This document shows, one piece after another, positions 7,525-16,116 of a stretch of DNA of 34,090 nt (position 1 is its first letter; every line of letters starts with the position of its first letter). The stretch covers positions 1-34,090 of the forward strand of contig CAAGHA010000106.1 of assembly GCA_900769555.1 (NCBI GenBank), given 5' to 3'. A model generated the notes under the pieces. It was not told the DNA's origin and did no database searches. It saw only the letters and a list, made by a program, of their open reading frames with translations. This DNA comes from Bacteroidales bacterium (GTDB lineage Bacteria > Bacteroidota > Bacteroidia > Bacteroidales > Paludibacteraceae). A program made the position numbers and the translations under genes.

Positions 7525-7606
7525 CATGAAATATATTTGTAGCAAGTTCTATAAGTTCACTATTTATGACTGACTTATAGTCTTTGTCTAAGAAATTTTA
7601 ACAAGC

Positions 7607-8884
7607 ATGGAAGAGTTATTTATCATTTTTGCGTTGATTCTGTTAAATGGTCTTTTTGCAATGTCGGAAGTTGCTCTTATTTCGTCTCGAAAAGCTAAAT
7701 TATTAACGGATGCTAAGCGAGGGAAAAAGTCTGCAAAAGTTGCGTTGGATTTGGCAAATCAACCGGATCGCTTTTTGTCAACGGTACAGATAGGAATTAC
7801 TTTGATTGGGTTGTTAACGGGTATTTTTTCCGGGAATAAAATTGCACACCTTTTTTCCGATGTTTTGTTGGAGTGGGGAATGCCTGCTTCTTATGCGCCT
7901 TTCTTGTCGCAGACAGTGATTGTTGTTTTAGTTACTTTTTTTTCGATTCTATTTGGGGAATTAGTCCCTAAAAGAATAGGGATGGCTGTGGCTGAGAAAG
8001 TGGCTTATACAGTTTCTCGTCCGATGAAATTTCTTTCCAAAATTACCTATCCGTTTGTTTGGTTGTTATCTCAAAGTACCTCGTTTATTTTTTCTTTTTT
8101 GGGGATTAAATCCGATGAAAATAAAGTGACGGAAGAGGAGATTAAAACCATGATTCAAGAGGGGACTGAGGATGGTGAGGTTCAGCCGATGGAGCAGGAT
8201 ATCGTGCGTCGTGTCTTCTTAATGGGAGATCTGAAGGTTGCATCCATCATGACACATAAGAATGATATTGTTACTATCGATGTTTCTATGGATTCTAAAA
8301 TGGTGCAAGAGGTGATTCGTACTGCATTGTATGAGTTTTACCCTGTTTTGGATGGTGATTTTGATCATTTGGTGGGTGTTATTTCCTTGAAGGATTTGGT
8401 AACTTCTCTTAATCAATCAGATTTCTCTCTCTCTAAATTAGTTCATGAACCGACGTTCTTTCATGAAAATATGAGTGTTTATAAAGCATTGTCCATGATG
8501 AAAGAAAAAGGGTTGAGTAGGGCTTTGGTTTGTGATGAGTTTGGTACTTGTGTCGGAATTATTACGCTGAAAGATATTCTTCAAGGTTTGGTGGGTAATA
8601 TCGATAATCAAGACGAAGAGCCGGATATTGTTAAACGTATGGATAATAGTTGGTTGGTTTCAGGGCAGACAACGATTGTTGATTTCCTTTCTTATTTTGA
8701 TTGTTGTGAGCTGTTAGAGGATTCTGATTATAATACGGTGGCAGGGTTGATTATGCATTATTTGGAGAGTATTCCTAAATCTGGACAATCCGTTGTTTGG
8801 AATGGCTTCAAGATAGAGGTGGTGGATATGGATGGGGTGCGTGTCGATAAGGTGTTGGTCACACGTGAGGAACAAGTCGTATAA
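7607..8884 (+). CDS. Hemolysin/CorC-family membrane protein (CNNM, CBS pair, CorC_HlyC)
   Basis: A 425-residue protein, normal length for the UPF0053 group. Residues 1-190 form the CNNM/DUF21 transmembrane part (EVALISSRKAKL, SILFGELVPKRIG). Two CBS motifs follow at about 205-330 (VASIMTHKNDIVTIDV; FGTCVGIITLKDILQGLVG). A C-terminal CorC/HlyC domain occupies about 340-420 (WLVSGQTTIVDF, YNTVAGLIMHYLESIP). The family sits in the inner membrane and is linked to divalent-cation (Mg/Co) transport or control; the name hemolysin is historical. It appears to be a single-gene unit with a terminator at 8973. The substrate cannot be read from sequence. Confidence 0.92.
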   Translation: MEELFIIFALILLNGLFAMSEVALISSRKAKLLTDAKRGKKSAKVALDLANQPDRFLSTVQIGITLIGLLTGIFSGNKIAHLFSDVLLEWGMPASYAPFLSQTVIVVLVTFFSILFGELVPKRIGMAVAEKVAYTVSRPMKFLSKITYPFVWLLSQSTSFIFSFLGIKSDENKVTEEEIKTMIQEGTEDGEVQPMEQDIVRRVFLMGDLKVASIMTHKNDIVTIDVSMDSKMVQEVIRTALYEFYPVLDGDFDHLVGVISLKDLVTSLNQSDFSLSKLVHEPTFFHENMSVYKALSMMKEKGLSRALVCDEFGTCVGIITLKDILQGLVGNIDNQDEEPDIVKRMDNSWLVSGQTTIVDFLSYFDCCELLEDSDYNTVAGLIMHYLESIPKSGQSVVWNGFKIEVVDMDGVRVDKVLVTREEQVV

Positions 8885-8896
8885 GGTGATATCTAA

Positions 8897-8975
8897 AGGC
8901 AACTTCTACAAATTACGATTCCTGTTTTTCATTTGTAATAAATCTATTTCGAATGTTTTTGATATATAAAGTAAA
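8897..8975 (-). repeat. Dispersed MITE-like repeat, partial copy A (inverted)
   Basis: AGGCAACTTCTACAAATTACGAT and the following bases up to TTTCGAATG are the reverse complement of the right end of the repeats at 25916 and 32422. Only one end of the element is recognisable. It begins 13 bases after the stop codon of the CNNM/CBS gene. Confidence 0.75.
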
Positions 8976-9010
8976 AGTGCATTCCGGTTATTCTCGGATG
9001 CACTTTTTTT
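8973..9010. terminator. Bidirectional intrinsic terminator between convergent genes
   Basis: AAAAGTGCAT(T)CCG pairs with CGGATGCACTTTT around a short loop, followed by a T-run on the plus strand. The A-rich left side gives a U-tract for the minus strand. It lies between the CNNM/CBS gene (plus) and malQ (minus). Confidence 0.85.
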
Positions 9011-9054
9011 ACGTTTAGCAACTCTTTAAATTTGTGCTTAAAATCTGATTGTTA

Positions 9055-11727
9055 TTATCCTCTTCCGCTTCCTTCAATCATACTTTTGATTTGCAGATTA
9101 AACCATTTGCTTTTGTTAAGTTCTTCTAAGGTAATATGCATCCTATATCGCCAATAGTTATCCGCATTGCTTGGATCGTTAATTCTCTCACTTTGTGTCT
9201 TTTCCCACCTTAATTCGCCACTGATGCTTAGCCAATCTTGTAGTGGTAATATTACCCATGCTGCTTTTGTTTCTAGGTGATTTTCGATGATTTGTTGGCA
9301 AACCCATGGCTCACAATAGAATGGAGCAGGACCAAAATGTTTTAATTCGTTGCTGTAGTATCGTTGCGTTGAGCCCTTATCCTCTTCCCACCATTGTCTC
9401 ATCGTACTCATGTCGTGTGTAGAGGTGGTGCATACGGTTGGGTATTCAACTCTTTTCAACGAACCATATTCAACAAAGAGTTCTTTTGGCATTCGTTGTA
9501 TCTCTAAACTCAAGATTTCCAACTCTTCCATTACGGAAGGTACGCATGGTGGAACCATACCTAAATCTTCGCCGCAAACCATCATCTCTGTACTACCTAT
9601 TAATGAACTTAATTTCTTCATGGCTTCAGCTTTCCAAAACTCGTTGTGACGAAGGTAGTAATAGTAGTCATATAGCTCTTTGATGCTCTTCTTCTTCGTA
9701 TTGTCAAGTGTTTCGTATAGCGGACTCTGTTCAATGGCTATTCGAGGGTGATATTTTCCTTTCTCTTTGTAATCTTCTACAAAATAGACTTGACAGGTCA
9801 ATAGCATCAGTATCTCTGCGATTTTCTTTTCTTTAGCTGTTTTCCCGCAAAACTTAGACTCTATTTTTTCGTGCGTAGAGTATGCTTTTTTAAGTTCGTA
9901 CCGACCATCCTTGAGGCTGGTTAGGTAGTCGTCTTTTATCAGTTCGGAGAACTCTTTCCCTGCAATCTTTTCGATGATTTCATCGGTTATTATCGGGGTA
10001 CAGAACTCTTTCTTTGTTATTCCTAAGTTGTATTTTTCAATCTCTTTTTCACTCATTGGGAGCGCAGGGACAAATTGTCCTAAAAGACCTAAACGAACGT
10101 TGCTTGGAATACGAAAGATGCGGAAAAATCCTAATATATGATCGATTCGATAGGCATCAAAATGACGAGCCATCTTTTTGAATCGTTTTTCCCACCATGC
10201 ATAATTGTCTTTTTCCATCAAGTTCCAATTATAGATAGGGAATCCCCATATTTGCCCGGTTTTTGCAAAGTAATCTGGGGGGGCTCCTGCGCATCCGCTG
10301 CAATCAAATAGTTCGGGTTGTACCCATACGTCAACACTGTTCTTGTTTACACCGATTGGTATGTCTCCTTTGATAGCTATCCCTTTTTCATGTAAATATT
10401 TTACACTGTCGCTCAATTGTTTGTCTAGGTGATATTGAGTGAAAAAGTGAATGGCAATATCTTCGTAATTTTTATGTTTGGGTTGACAATATTGGTCGAT
10501 TCGTTTCGAGTTATATACACGATCTTCTTCCCATAGATTGTAGTCGGAGGTGTGATATTTATCTCGAAGGAAACAGAATACGGCGTAGGGTTTCAGCCAT
10601 TCTTTGTTTTCTTCGTAAAAAGTTTTGTATTCATCACTGTTGAAGAGTTCCTCTTTTTGTTTTTTGTACAATTGTTGAATGTACCTCCATTTTAATTTTA
10701 TAACCTCTTCATAATCAATAAAATCCAACTGGTTTAATGCTTCTTTTTGCTCTTTGTATTCCTTTCCCTTTTCAGAGAGCCCCATTGCTTCTAAATTTAT
10801 GTAGAGAGGGTGTAGTGCATAGACAGAAATGGCACTGTAAGGGTAGGAGTCTTTCCAAGTTCCAAACACAGATGTGTCATTAATCGGAAGGGTTTGAATA
10901 ATTTTTTGACCATTCTTTGCGCACCAATCTCCCAACAGCTTTAAGTCAAGAAATTCGCCACAACCGAAACTCTTTTTAGTGCGTAAGGAGAAAATCGGAA
11001 TGGCGGTTCCGGCTCCTTTGAATCTTGGTTGATTAAATTGAGGTTGTGTGTTATTTACAATAATTAAGTCTGTTCCCAACGAGAGTTCGGGATTCAATAC
11101 TAAGTTTTTTCCCTCTTCCCAAGCAGTAATTGACTCTCGTTCGGCGTTGAATAGTACATGTTTGTATTCTAAAGGGAATGTCACCTTATCTGCGTCTATG
11201 ACAGTTTGGAAATGCGCACCTTCTGTAGCATACATCTCTTTTATGTCAGACTCTGACCAATTTCCTAATTTGCGATCGTTTCCTAATATTCCGATTCGGT
11301 TATAGCCATACACTTTGTCTGTTTGTGTTTGAAACAGAATAGGAATTTTAAATTTTGATAGGTTAAGCGATTTTGCAATATTTCTAGGTCGGAGTGCTTT
11401 TGTGAATACGGTCGATTTTATCATTCTTGGAACTTTTTCGTCCCAAGTGATATGTTCCAATATCAAGACGTTTTTAAACCCTTTTTCAAAAGGTCCGAAT
11501 TTATGAGCATCACTTCTTTCTGCGCGAACAAACTCTCCCTCTTTTTTTAATAGGAAAGAGTAGTAGAAGTTTTTAGCTTCTGTTTTGAATGTTATTTTCC
11601 ACCCTTGGGGAGTATATTCCATAGGCAATGGAGAGTCGTTCTCTCCCTTTAGGGCAGGGATAGTGCCTGTTATGTACAAATCCTCTCCAAAAGAGGTGGC
11701 AAAGTTTAGAAGAATGCTTATTTTCAT
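9055..11727 (-). CDS. malQ: 4-alpha-glucanotransferase (GH77) with tandem N-terminal CBM20-like domains
   Basis: An 890-residue protein of the long, DPE2-like architecture. Two starch-binding CBM20-like domains (about 1-105 and 125-230; FGEDLYITG, GILGNDRKLGNW) precede a GH77 catalytic domain. The three catalytic residues are visible: Asp529 in YRIDHILGFFRIF (nucleophile), Glu720 in CGEDLGMVPP (acid/base) and Asp772 in TSTHDMSTMRQWW. GH77 enzymes move maltosyl or glucosyl units between alpha-1,4-glucans in the cytoplasm. No signal peptide is present. It is the last gene of the operon that begins with holB, 24 bases after the preceding gene. Identification is secure. Confidence 0.96.
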   Translation of the reverse strand: MKISILLNFATSFGEDLYITGTIPALKGENDSPLPMEYTPQGWKITFKTEAKNFYYSFLLKKEGEFVRAERSDAHKFGPFEKGFKNVLILEHITWDEKVPRMIKSTVFTKALRPRNIAKSLNLSKFKIPILFQTQTDKVYGYNRIGILGNDRKLGNWSESDIKEMYATEGAHFQTVIDADKVTFPLEYKHVLFNAERESITAWEEGKNLVLNPELSLGTDLIIVNNTQPQFNQPRFKGAGTAIPIFSLRTKKSFGCGEFLDLKLLGDWCAKNGQKIIQTLPINDTSVFGTWKDSYPYSAISVYALHPLYINLEAMGLSEKGKEYKEQKEALNQLDFIDYEEVIKLKWRYIQQLYKKQKEELFNSDEYKTFYEENKEWLKPYAVFCFLRDKYHTSDYNLWEEDRVYNSKRIDQYCQPKHKNYEDIAIHFFTQYHLDKQLSDSVKYLHEKGIAIKGDIPIGVNKNSVDVWVQPELFDCSGCAGAPPDYFAKTGQIWGFPIYNWNLMEKDNYAWWEKRFKKMARHFDAYRIDHILGFFRIFRIPSNVRLGLLGQFVPALPMSEKEIEKYNLGITKKEFCTPIITDEIIEKIAGKEFSELIKDDYLTSLKDGRYELKKAYSTHEKIESKFCGKTAKEKKIAEILMLLTCQVYFVEDYKEKGKYHPRIAIEQSPLYETLDNTKKKSIKELYDYYYYLRHNEFWKAEAMKKLSSLIGSTEMMVCGEDLGMVPPCVPSVMEELEILSLEIQRMPKELFVEYGSLKRVEYPTVCTTSTHDMSTMRQWWEEDKGSTQRYYSNELKHFGPAPFYCEPWVCQQIIENHLETKAAWVILPLQDWLSISGELRWEKTQSERINDPSNADNYWRYRMHITLEELNKSKWFNLQIKSMIEGSGRG

Positions 11728-11751
11728 ATTTGTACTTTTTTGACGGAACGT

Positions 11752-12456
11752 TTATAGATTCTCTTCGGATTGTTCTCCTTTTCTGTAGTAATAAATCAAG
11801 CCGTAATTTTTACATTTGGCAATCTTTTCATCACTTGGAAGATGTCCATAAAAAGCTTCTACTTCGTCCCAAATTTTTAAAATCAGGTTATCTGCTTCTT
11901 TATTCAGTTCGGATATCTTTTCGATAGTTCTCAAAGTGCTACTTTGCAGTACTTTTTGATTGTTATATCCCTCCCAAAAGATGTCGTAATGTACGCGTAC
12001 TTTTGCTATGGCCGGGTTATAAATAGGTACTCCTCCCTGTAATAATCTTTTTTGTTCTCCTTCAATTATATTTCTACCCCAAGTAATTAAATTATCATCA
12101 CCTATCAAGTCTGGAACGAAATTACTTTCGGGGTCTAAACCATATAATTTTTTTTGTTCTTTTTTTATCTCGTTTCTTACTACACACATATTCAAGACCT
12201 GAATAAAATGTGAGATATACATTCTTGCATTTCGTGCGGACTCTTGTTGTTTTTTGCTTGTGTTGAATTGATTTTCCGAACACTGCTTATTCTCAAATAA
12301 CGCACGCTCATATCGTATCAAAAATCCTCTTGCCTTCTCCCATAATTCGTATGAGTAGGATAGTTCGTATAAGTTAACCATTTCTCCCATTCCTACAGCC
12401 TTTTGCAAAGAGCGCAATCTGGCTTGGTTGGTTTTTGGCAATCTCCTGTATGGCAT
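11752..12456 (-). CDS. Conserved Bacteroidota hypothetical protein (starts MPYRRLPKTNQARLRSL)
   Basis: A 234-residue soluble protein, charged and predicted largely helical, without signal peptide or membrane segment. The opening PYRRLPKTNQARLRSLQKA is a pattern I recall from uncharacterised Bacteroidales proteins of similar size. No catalytic motif stands out. It lies between the polyprenyl synthase (43-base gap) and malQ (24-base gap) on the same strand, so it is probably cotranscribed, but the neighbours do not point to one pathway. Function unknown. Confidence 0.8.
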   Translation of the reverse strand: MPYRRLPKTNQARLRSLQKAVGMGEMVNLYELSYSYELWEKARGFLIRYERALFENKQCSENQFNTSKKQQESARNARMYISHFIQVLNMCVVRNEIKKEQKKLYGLDPESNFVPDLIGDDNLITWGRNIIEGEQKRLLQGGVPIYNPAIAKVRVHYDIFWEGYNNQKVLQSSTLRTIEKISELNKEADNLILKIWDEVEAFYGHLPSDEKIAKCKNYGLIYYYRKGEQSEENL

Positions 12457-12499
12457 CGTTTAGACTTTTATATTCCCTGTTTAAAATAATTCTTTTTTG

Positions 12500-13477
12500 T
12501 TAACTCTCTCGGAACATTAGTCGTTCTGCCAATTGATAAAGGGTTTTAAGTGCAGAAGATTCTATTTGGATTGTGTCTAAGCATTGGATGGCTTTTTGAT
12601 AATATTCGTCCATCTTTTGTTCTGTTTTTTCTTTCAATCCTAATTGATTGTATAGTGAAGTAACTGCAGTTACTTTTTCTCTTCTGTTAAACTCTTTTTG
12701 GGATAACCATTCTTCTAATTCCACTTTTTGTACTCCTTTTGCTCCATTGATGGCATTGATTAGAAGATAGGTTTTTTTATTACAACAAATGTCTCCACCG
12801 ATGTTTTTCCCAAATGTGCTTTCATCTCCATATACATCTAATAAATCGTCTTTCAATTGAAAGGCAAGACCGATATTTATTCCGAAGTCATATAATGCTT
12901 GAGCCTCTTTTTCGCTACTTCCGCCGCTTAAAGCTCCCATCTTTAAACTTGCAGCCAATAATACAGCTGTTTTTAGACGTATCATCTCTATGTATTCGTT
13001 TTCTTTGACGTCATTGCGATTTTCAAACTCCATATCGTATTGTTGTCCTTCACAAACCTCTAATGCTGTTTTTGAGAATAGATCCAATATTTCGCGGAAT
13101 TTTTCGCCTTTGTATTCGGCTAAGAATTGATAAGCTTTGATTAACATTCCATCTCCTGATAGAATCGATGTGTTTTCATCCCATTTGATGTGTACTGTCG
13201 GTTTCCCCCTACGCACGTCGGCTTTATCCATAATGTCGTCGTGTAGCAAGGTGAAGTTATGAAAGACCTCTATAGCTAGTGCTAATGGTGTCGCTATTGT
13301 GCTTCCCGGTGAAAATATATGGTGGGCGAGGAGAAGACAAACGGGACGAATCCTTTTTCCTCCTAACGCCAATGTATATTCAATTGGGGCGTATAGATTG
13401 ATGGGCTCAACTTTCCAATTAAGATTCTCAATCTCTTTTTCAATCTCTTTTTGATAGGTTTTTATTTCAGTATTCAT
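12500..13477 (-). CDS. Polyprenyl (geranylgeranyl/octaprenyl-type) diphosphate synthase
   Basis: A 325-residue trans-isoprenyl diphosphate synthase, which condenses isopentenyl diphosphate onto an allylic diphosphate. Visible motifs: GGKRIRP (39-45), first aspartate-rich motif DDIMD (80-84) followed by RRGKPTVH, GQQYDMEF (about 144-151), and second aspartate-rich motif FQLKDDLLD (206-214) followed by GKNIGGD. Chain length cannot be fixed with confidence from the residues before DDIMD. It lies 8 bases after trmB in the operon. Cytoplasmic, possibly supplying quinone or carrier-lipid synthesis. Confidence 0.93.
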   Translation of the reverse strand: MNTEIKTYQKEIEKEIENLNWKVEPINLYAPIEYTLALGGKRIRPVCLLLAHHIFSPGSTIATPLALAIEVFHNFTLLHDDIMDKADVRRGKPTVHIKWDENTSILSGDGMLIKAYQFLAEYKGEKFREILDLFSKTALEVCEGQQYDMEFENRNDVKENEYIEMIRLKTAVLLAASLKMGALSGGSSEKEAQALYDFGINIGLAFQLKDDLLDVYGDESTFGKNIGGDICCNKKTYLLINAINGAKGVQKVELEEWLSQKEFNRREKVTAVTSLYNQLGLKEKTEQKMDEYYQKAIQCLDTIQIESSALKTLYQLAERLMFRES

Positions 13478-13485
13478 ATTCTCTT

Positions 13486-14253
13486 TTATTTATTTCCGGT
13501 ATTGTTGTTAGAGCGTTTGCTTCGATTATAACTCCTGTAGCTGTCGTGTTCGATTTCCACTTCGGGTTCTATGAACTCTCTTTTATGCTCTAAGTTGAAT
13601 TTGATGTATTTGATGGTTAATCCGCGTTCTAACCATTGCTGTTCGTAGTATGTTTTTATACTTAAAATTTTATCATCGGAAAAATCTGAGTGATACAAAT
13701 CATCGTTTTGGAATAACACCGGGAAGTTATTGGATTTTATCATCTCAACGGTGTATTGAAACATAAAGTTACTATCGGTCTTTAGGTGGATGATGCCATT
13801 CTCTTTTACAAATTGTTGATATAATTCCATAAAGCGGGTGGAAGTCAATCTCTTTCGCACTTTTTTCATTTGTGGATCCGGGAATGTTAACCAAATTTCT
13901 GATACTTCATCGGTGGCAAAAAACTCGGAAATGATTTCAATGTTTGTACGAATAAACGCAACATTTTTTAAGCCTTTTAGATGAGATTCTTTGGCTCCTG
14001 CCCACATCCGAGAGCCTTTTATATCTACTCCGATAAAGTTTTTCTCCGGAAATAATTGTGCTAAAGCAACGGTATATTCTCCTCTTCCACACCCTAATTC
14101 AAGAACAATCGGGTTGTCGTTCTTAAAGAATTTGTGCCATTCCCCTTTTAATGGGAATCGTTCTTCTGAATTTTGTAATGCAGAGTAAGTATATTGAAAG
14201 ACGTGTGGAAACGTCTCCATTTCACTGAATTTTGCTAATTTATTCTTTCCCAC
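13486..14253 (-). CDS. trmB: tRNA (guanine46-N7)-methyltransferase TrmB
   Basis: A 255-residue SAM-dependent methyltransferase that makes m7G46 in tRNA. The SAM-binding motif is LELGCGRGEY (51-60), followed by NFIGVDIKGSRMW. The family signature TFPDPQMKKVRKRLT appears at about 124-138, and HLKTDSNFMF follows. The C-terminus has a basic tail (SYNRSKRSNNN). It starts 13 bases after gldH ends and ends 8 bases before the polyprenyl synthase start, so it is in the middle of the operon. Confidence 0.95.
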   Translation of the reverse strand: MGKNKLAKFSEMETFPHVFQYTYSALQNSEERFPLKGEWHKFFKNDNPIVLELGCGRGEYTVALAQLFPEKNFIGVDIKGSRMWAGAKESHLKGLKNVAFIRTNIEIISEFFATDEVSEIWLTFPDPQMKKVRKRLTSTRFMELYQQFVKENGIIHLKTDSNFMFQYTVEMIKSNNFPVLFQNDDLYHSDFSDDKILSIKTYYEQQWLERGLTIKYIKFNLEHKREFIEPEVEIEHDSYRSYNRSKRSNNNTGNK

Positions 14254-14266
14254 GATAGTCTGATTT

Positions 14267-14740
14267 TTATTCTTCTACTTTCTCTATTCTCAATCCAACT
14301 TCATGAATCCCAATCAGTGTATCATTTCTCATACCTTGAGCAATGTCAAACTGATAATGACCCGTTTGAGGGAATTTTATTTCTCTCATGAACAAGACGG
14401 GTAGATGAAAGAGTGAGCCGGAGGCTTTCCCAATCCATCTTCCGTAATTATCTGCCAATACACACTCCAACGTGTCTTTGTAAACGATAGAGTCCGGAGA
14501 GGTAGATTGAACAAATATCCAAAAATTTTGATATGGATATTCATGATTGTTTCTAATATCAACGATGATATTGAAAACAGAGGATGTATCGTTTGCTAGA
14601 TAATCGAACTGCATTACATTCTCTTTATACCACCCCTCTTCAGGTAATAATTTAGAGTCGTGAAATACTTCGTTATTGTTACATGCTGTAAAGAATATAA
14701 GAAGTAATAGCCAATTTATATGTCTCATTGTCTTATTCAT
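14267..14740 (-). CDS. gldH: Gliding motility lipoprotein GldH
   Basis: An upstream extension of the frame to 14947 overlaps the coding end of ricT and has no sense as protein, so I take ATG 14740 (MNKTMRHINW), which overlaps the ricT stop; ATG 14728 is the alternative. The product has about 157 residues with a lipoprotein signal ending IFFTAC (Cys20). Sequence typical of GldH follows: NNEVFHDSKLLPEEGW, NIIVDIRNNHEYPYQN, LADNYGRWIGK, GLRIEKVEE. GldH belongs to the lipoproteins needed for gliding in Flavobacterium and is widely kept in non-gliding Bacteroidales, where its role is unclear. Confidence 0.92.
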   Translation of the reverse strand: MNKTMRHINWLLLLIFFTACNNNEVFHDSKLLPEEGWYKENVMQFDYLANDTSSVFNIIVDIRNNHEYPYQNFWIFVQSTSPDSIVYKDTLECVLADNYGRWIGKASGSLFHLPVLFMREIKFPQTGHYQFDIAQGMRNDTLIGIHEVGLRIEKVEE

Positions 14741-16091
14741 TTGTATCGTTGGATTTAGCATTCCCTTGACCTCTGTTTCGGAATCTGCGTCCATTGTTGG
14801 GACGATTTCTGTGATTCCTTTTCCCTTCATGGTTCCGGTTCTCTCTTGAACCATTCTCCTCTTTATTGGATGATTCGTTGGTAGGTGCTTGTTGAGAATT
14901 GTTGTTTTGTGTAGAACGATTTTTTCTCTCGTTTTGATTGCTCTCACCTTTATTTTCTTGGTTGAGAGTTTTATTTACACTATCATTCTCTTGTTTCTCT
15001 CTTTGTCCGTTGTTCCCTCTCCTTTTTTTCTTCTTTTTCTTGTCGAAACGAGTTAAACTGTCTTGTCCGACAACGTTTTCGTAATCTACGGATTTTTCAG
15101 TTTTTTCGTCTTTCTCCAAGAGTGATTCAACTTTTATGCCTTGTTTGTTTAGGGCAATAATCTCTTTTACTCGTTCTACCGGTATCGATACTAAGTTGGT
15201 AGCCATGTTTGGCGCACTTGAGTATTGCATTATTCCCCCGAATACGTCTGTTTTGAAGTGGTAGTAAGTACCATCCATTGCCTCTAATTCGATGTTCCGT
15301 GCCGGAATGTTCTTTTGGGCTTCTACGTAACAATCCACCTCAAAGTTAAGACAACACTTTAGTTTTGCGCATTGTCCTGCCAACTTTTGTGGATTTAATG
15401 AAATCTCTTGGTAGCGGGCAGAACTGGTGGCGACCGAACTGAATTTTGTCATCCAACTAGAACAACAGAGAGGACGACCGCAAGGTCCTATTCCGCCGAT
15501 CCTTCCGGCTTCTTGTCTGGCTCCAATCTGTTTCATTTCAATACGAACATGAAATGTATCTGCTAGAATTTTGATCAATTCGCGAAAGTCAACACGTTCA
15601 TCTGCAATGTAATAAAATATGGCTTTGTTGCCATCTCCTTGGTATTCGACATCTCCGATTTTCATGTTGAGTTTGAGGTCTTCAGCAATTTTTCTTGAAC
15701 GTAACATGGTATCGTGTTCTCTTGCTTTTGCCTCTTCAAATCGTTCCAAATCGTTTGGACGCGCCTTGCGATAGATTCGTTTTATCTCAATCCGACTTTG
15801 GTCGATATTGTATTTTTTCATCTGAGCTAATACCAATTGTCCGGTCATCGAAACAACTCCGATGTCATGACCTGGTGTCGCTTCCACAGCAACGATATCG
15901 CCCTTTTCTAACGTTAAATCATTGGTATTTCGGAAATAACCTTTGCGTGTATTTTTAAAGGTAACCTCAACTAAATCGGTTACACTGGATGATTCCGGAA
16001 TGTCGCAAAGCCAATCAAAAGTATCCAACTTTTGATCTGTTTTTTTGCTACATCCCTTTTGATTCATTTTGCAACCCTCTTCTAAACTCAT
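14733..16091 (-). CDS. ricT: PSP1-domain protein RicT (YaaT) with basic C-terminal tail
   Basis: A 452-residue protein. The PSP1 domain (about 30-270) includes GDIVAVEATPGHDIG and RIGGIGPCGRPLCC. Two Cys clusters (204, 209, 210 and 241, 246, 247, 254) fit the iron-sulfur-binding Ric complex subunit known from Bacillus YaaT. From about 345 the protein becomes low-complexity and basic (KKKKKRRGNNG, then many N, R, G and E), ending GRRFRNRGQGNAKSNDTNE, which looks like a disordered nucleic-acid-binding tail. It starts 25 bases after holB and overlaps gldH, an order seen in other Bacteroidales. Partner proteins RicA/RicF are not visible here. Confidence 0.9.
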   Translation of the reverse strand: MSLEEGCKMNQKGCSKKTDQKLDTFDWLCDIPESSSVTDLVEVTFKNTRKGYFRNTNDLTLEKGDIVAVEATPGHDIGVVSMTGQLVLAQMKKYNIDQSRIEIKRIYRKARPNDLERFEEAKAREHDTMLRSRKIAEDLKLNMKIGDVEYQGDGNKAIFYYIADERVDFRELIKILADTFHVRIEMKQIGARQEAGRIGGIGPCGRPLCCSSWMTKFSSVATSSARYQEISLNPQKLAGQCAKLKCCLNFEVDCYVEAQKNIPARNIELEAMDGTYYHFKTDVFGGIMQYSSAPNMATNLVSIPVERVKEIIALNKQGIKVESLLEKDEKTEKSVDYENVVGQDSLTRFDKKKKKKRRGNNGQREKQENDSVNKTLNQENKGESNQNERKNRSTQNNNSQQAPTNESSNKEENGSRENRNHEGKRNHRNRPNNGRRFRNRGQGNAKSNDTNE

Positions 16092-16116
16092 ATTTTTGTT
16101 TTTTGTCGTTATGGAA

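Noticed and set aside
14741..14947. An N-terminal extension of GldH
   Set aside because: It overlaps the coding tail of ricT and would hide the lipoprotein signal that begins at 14740.
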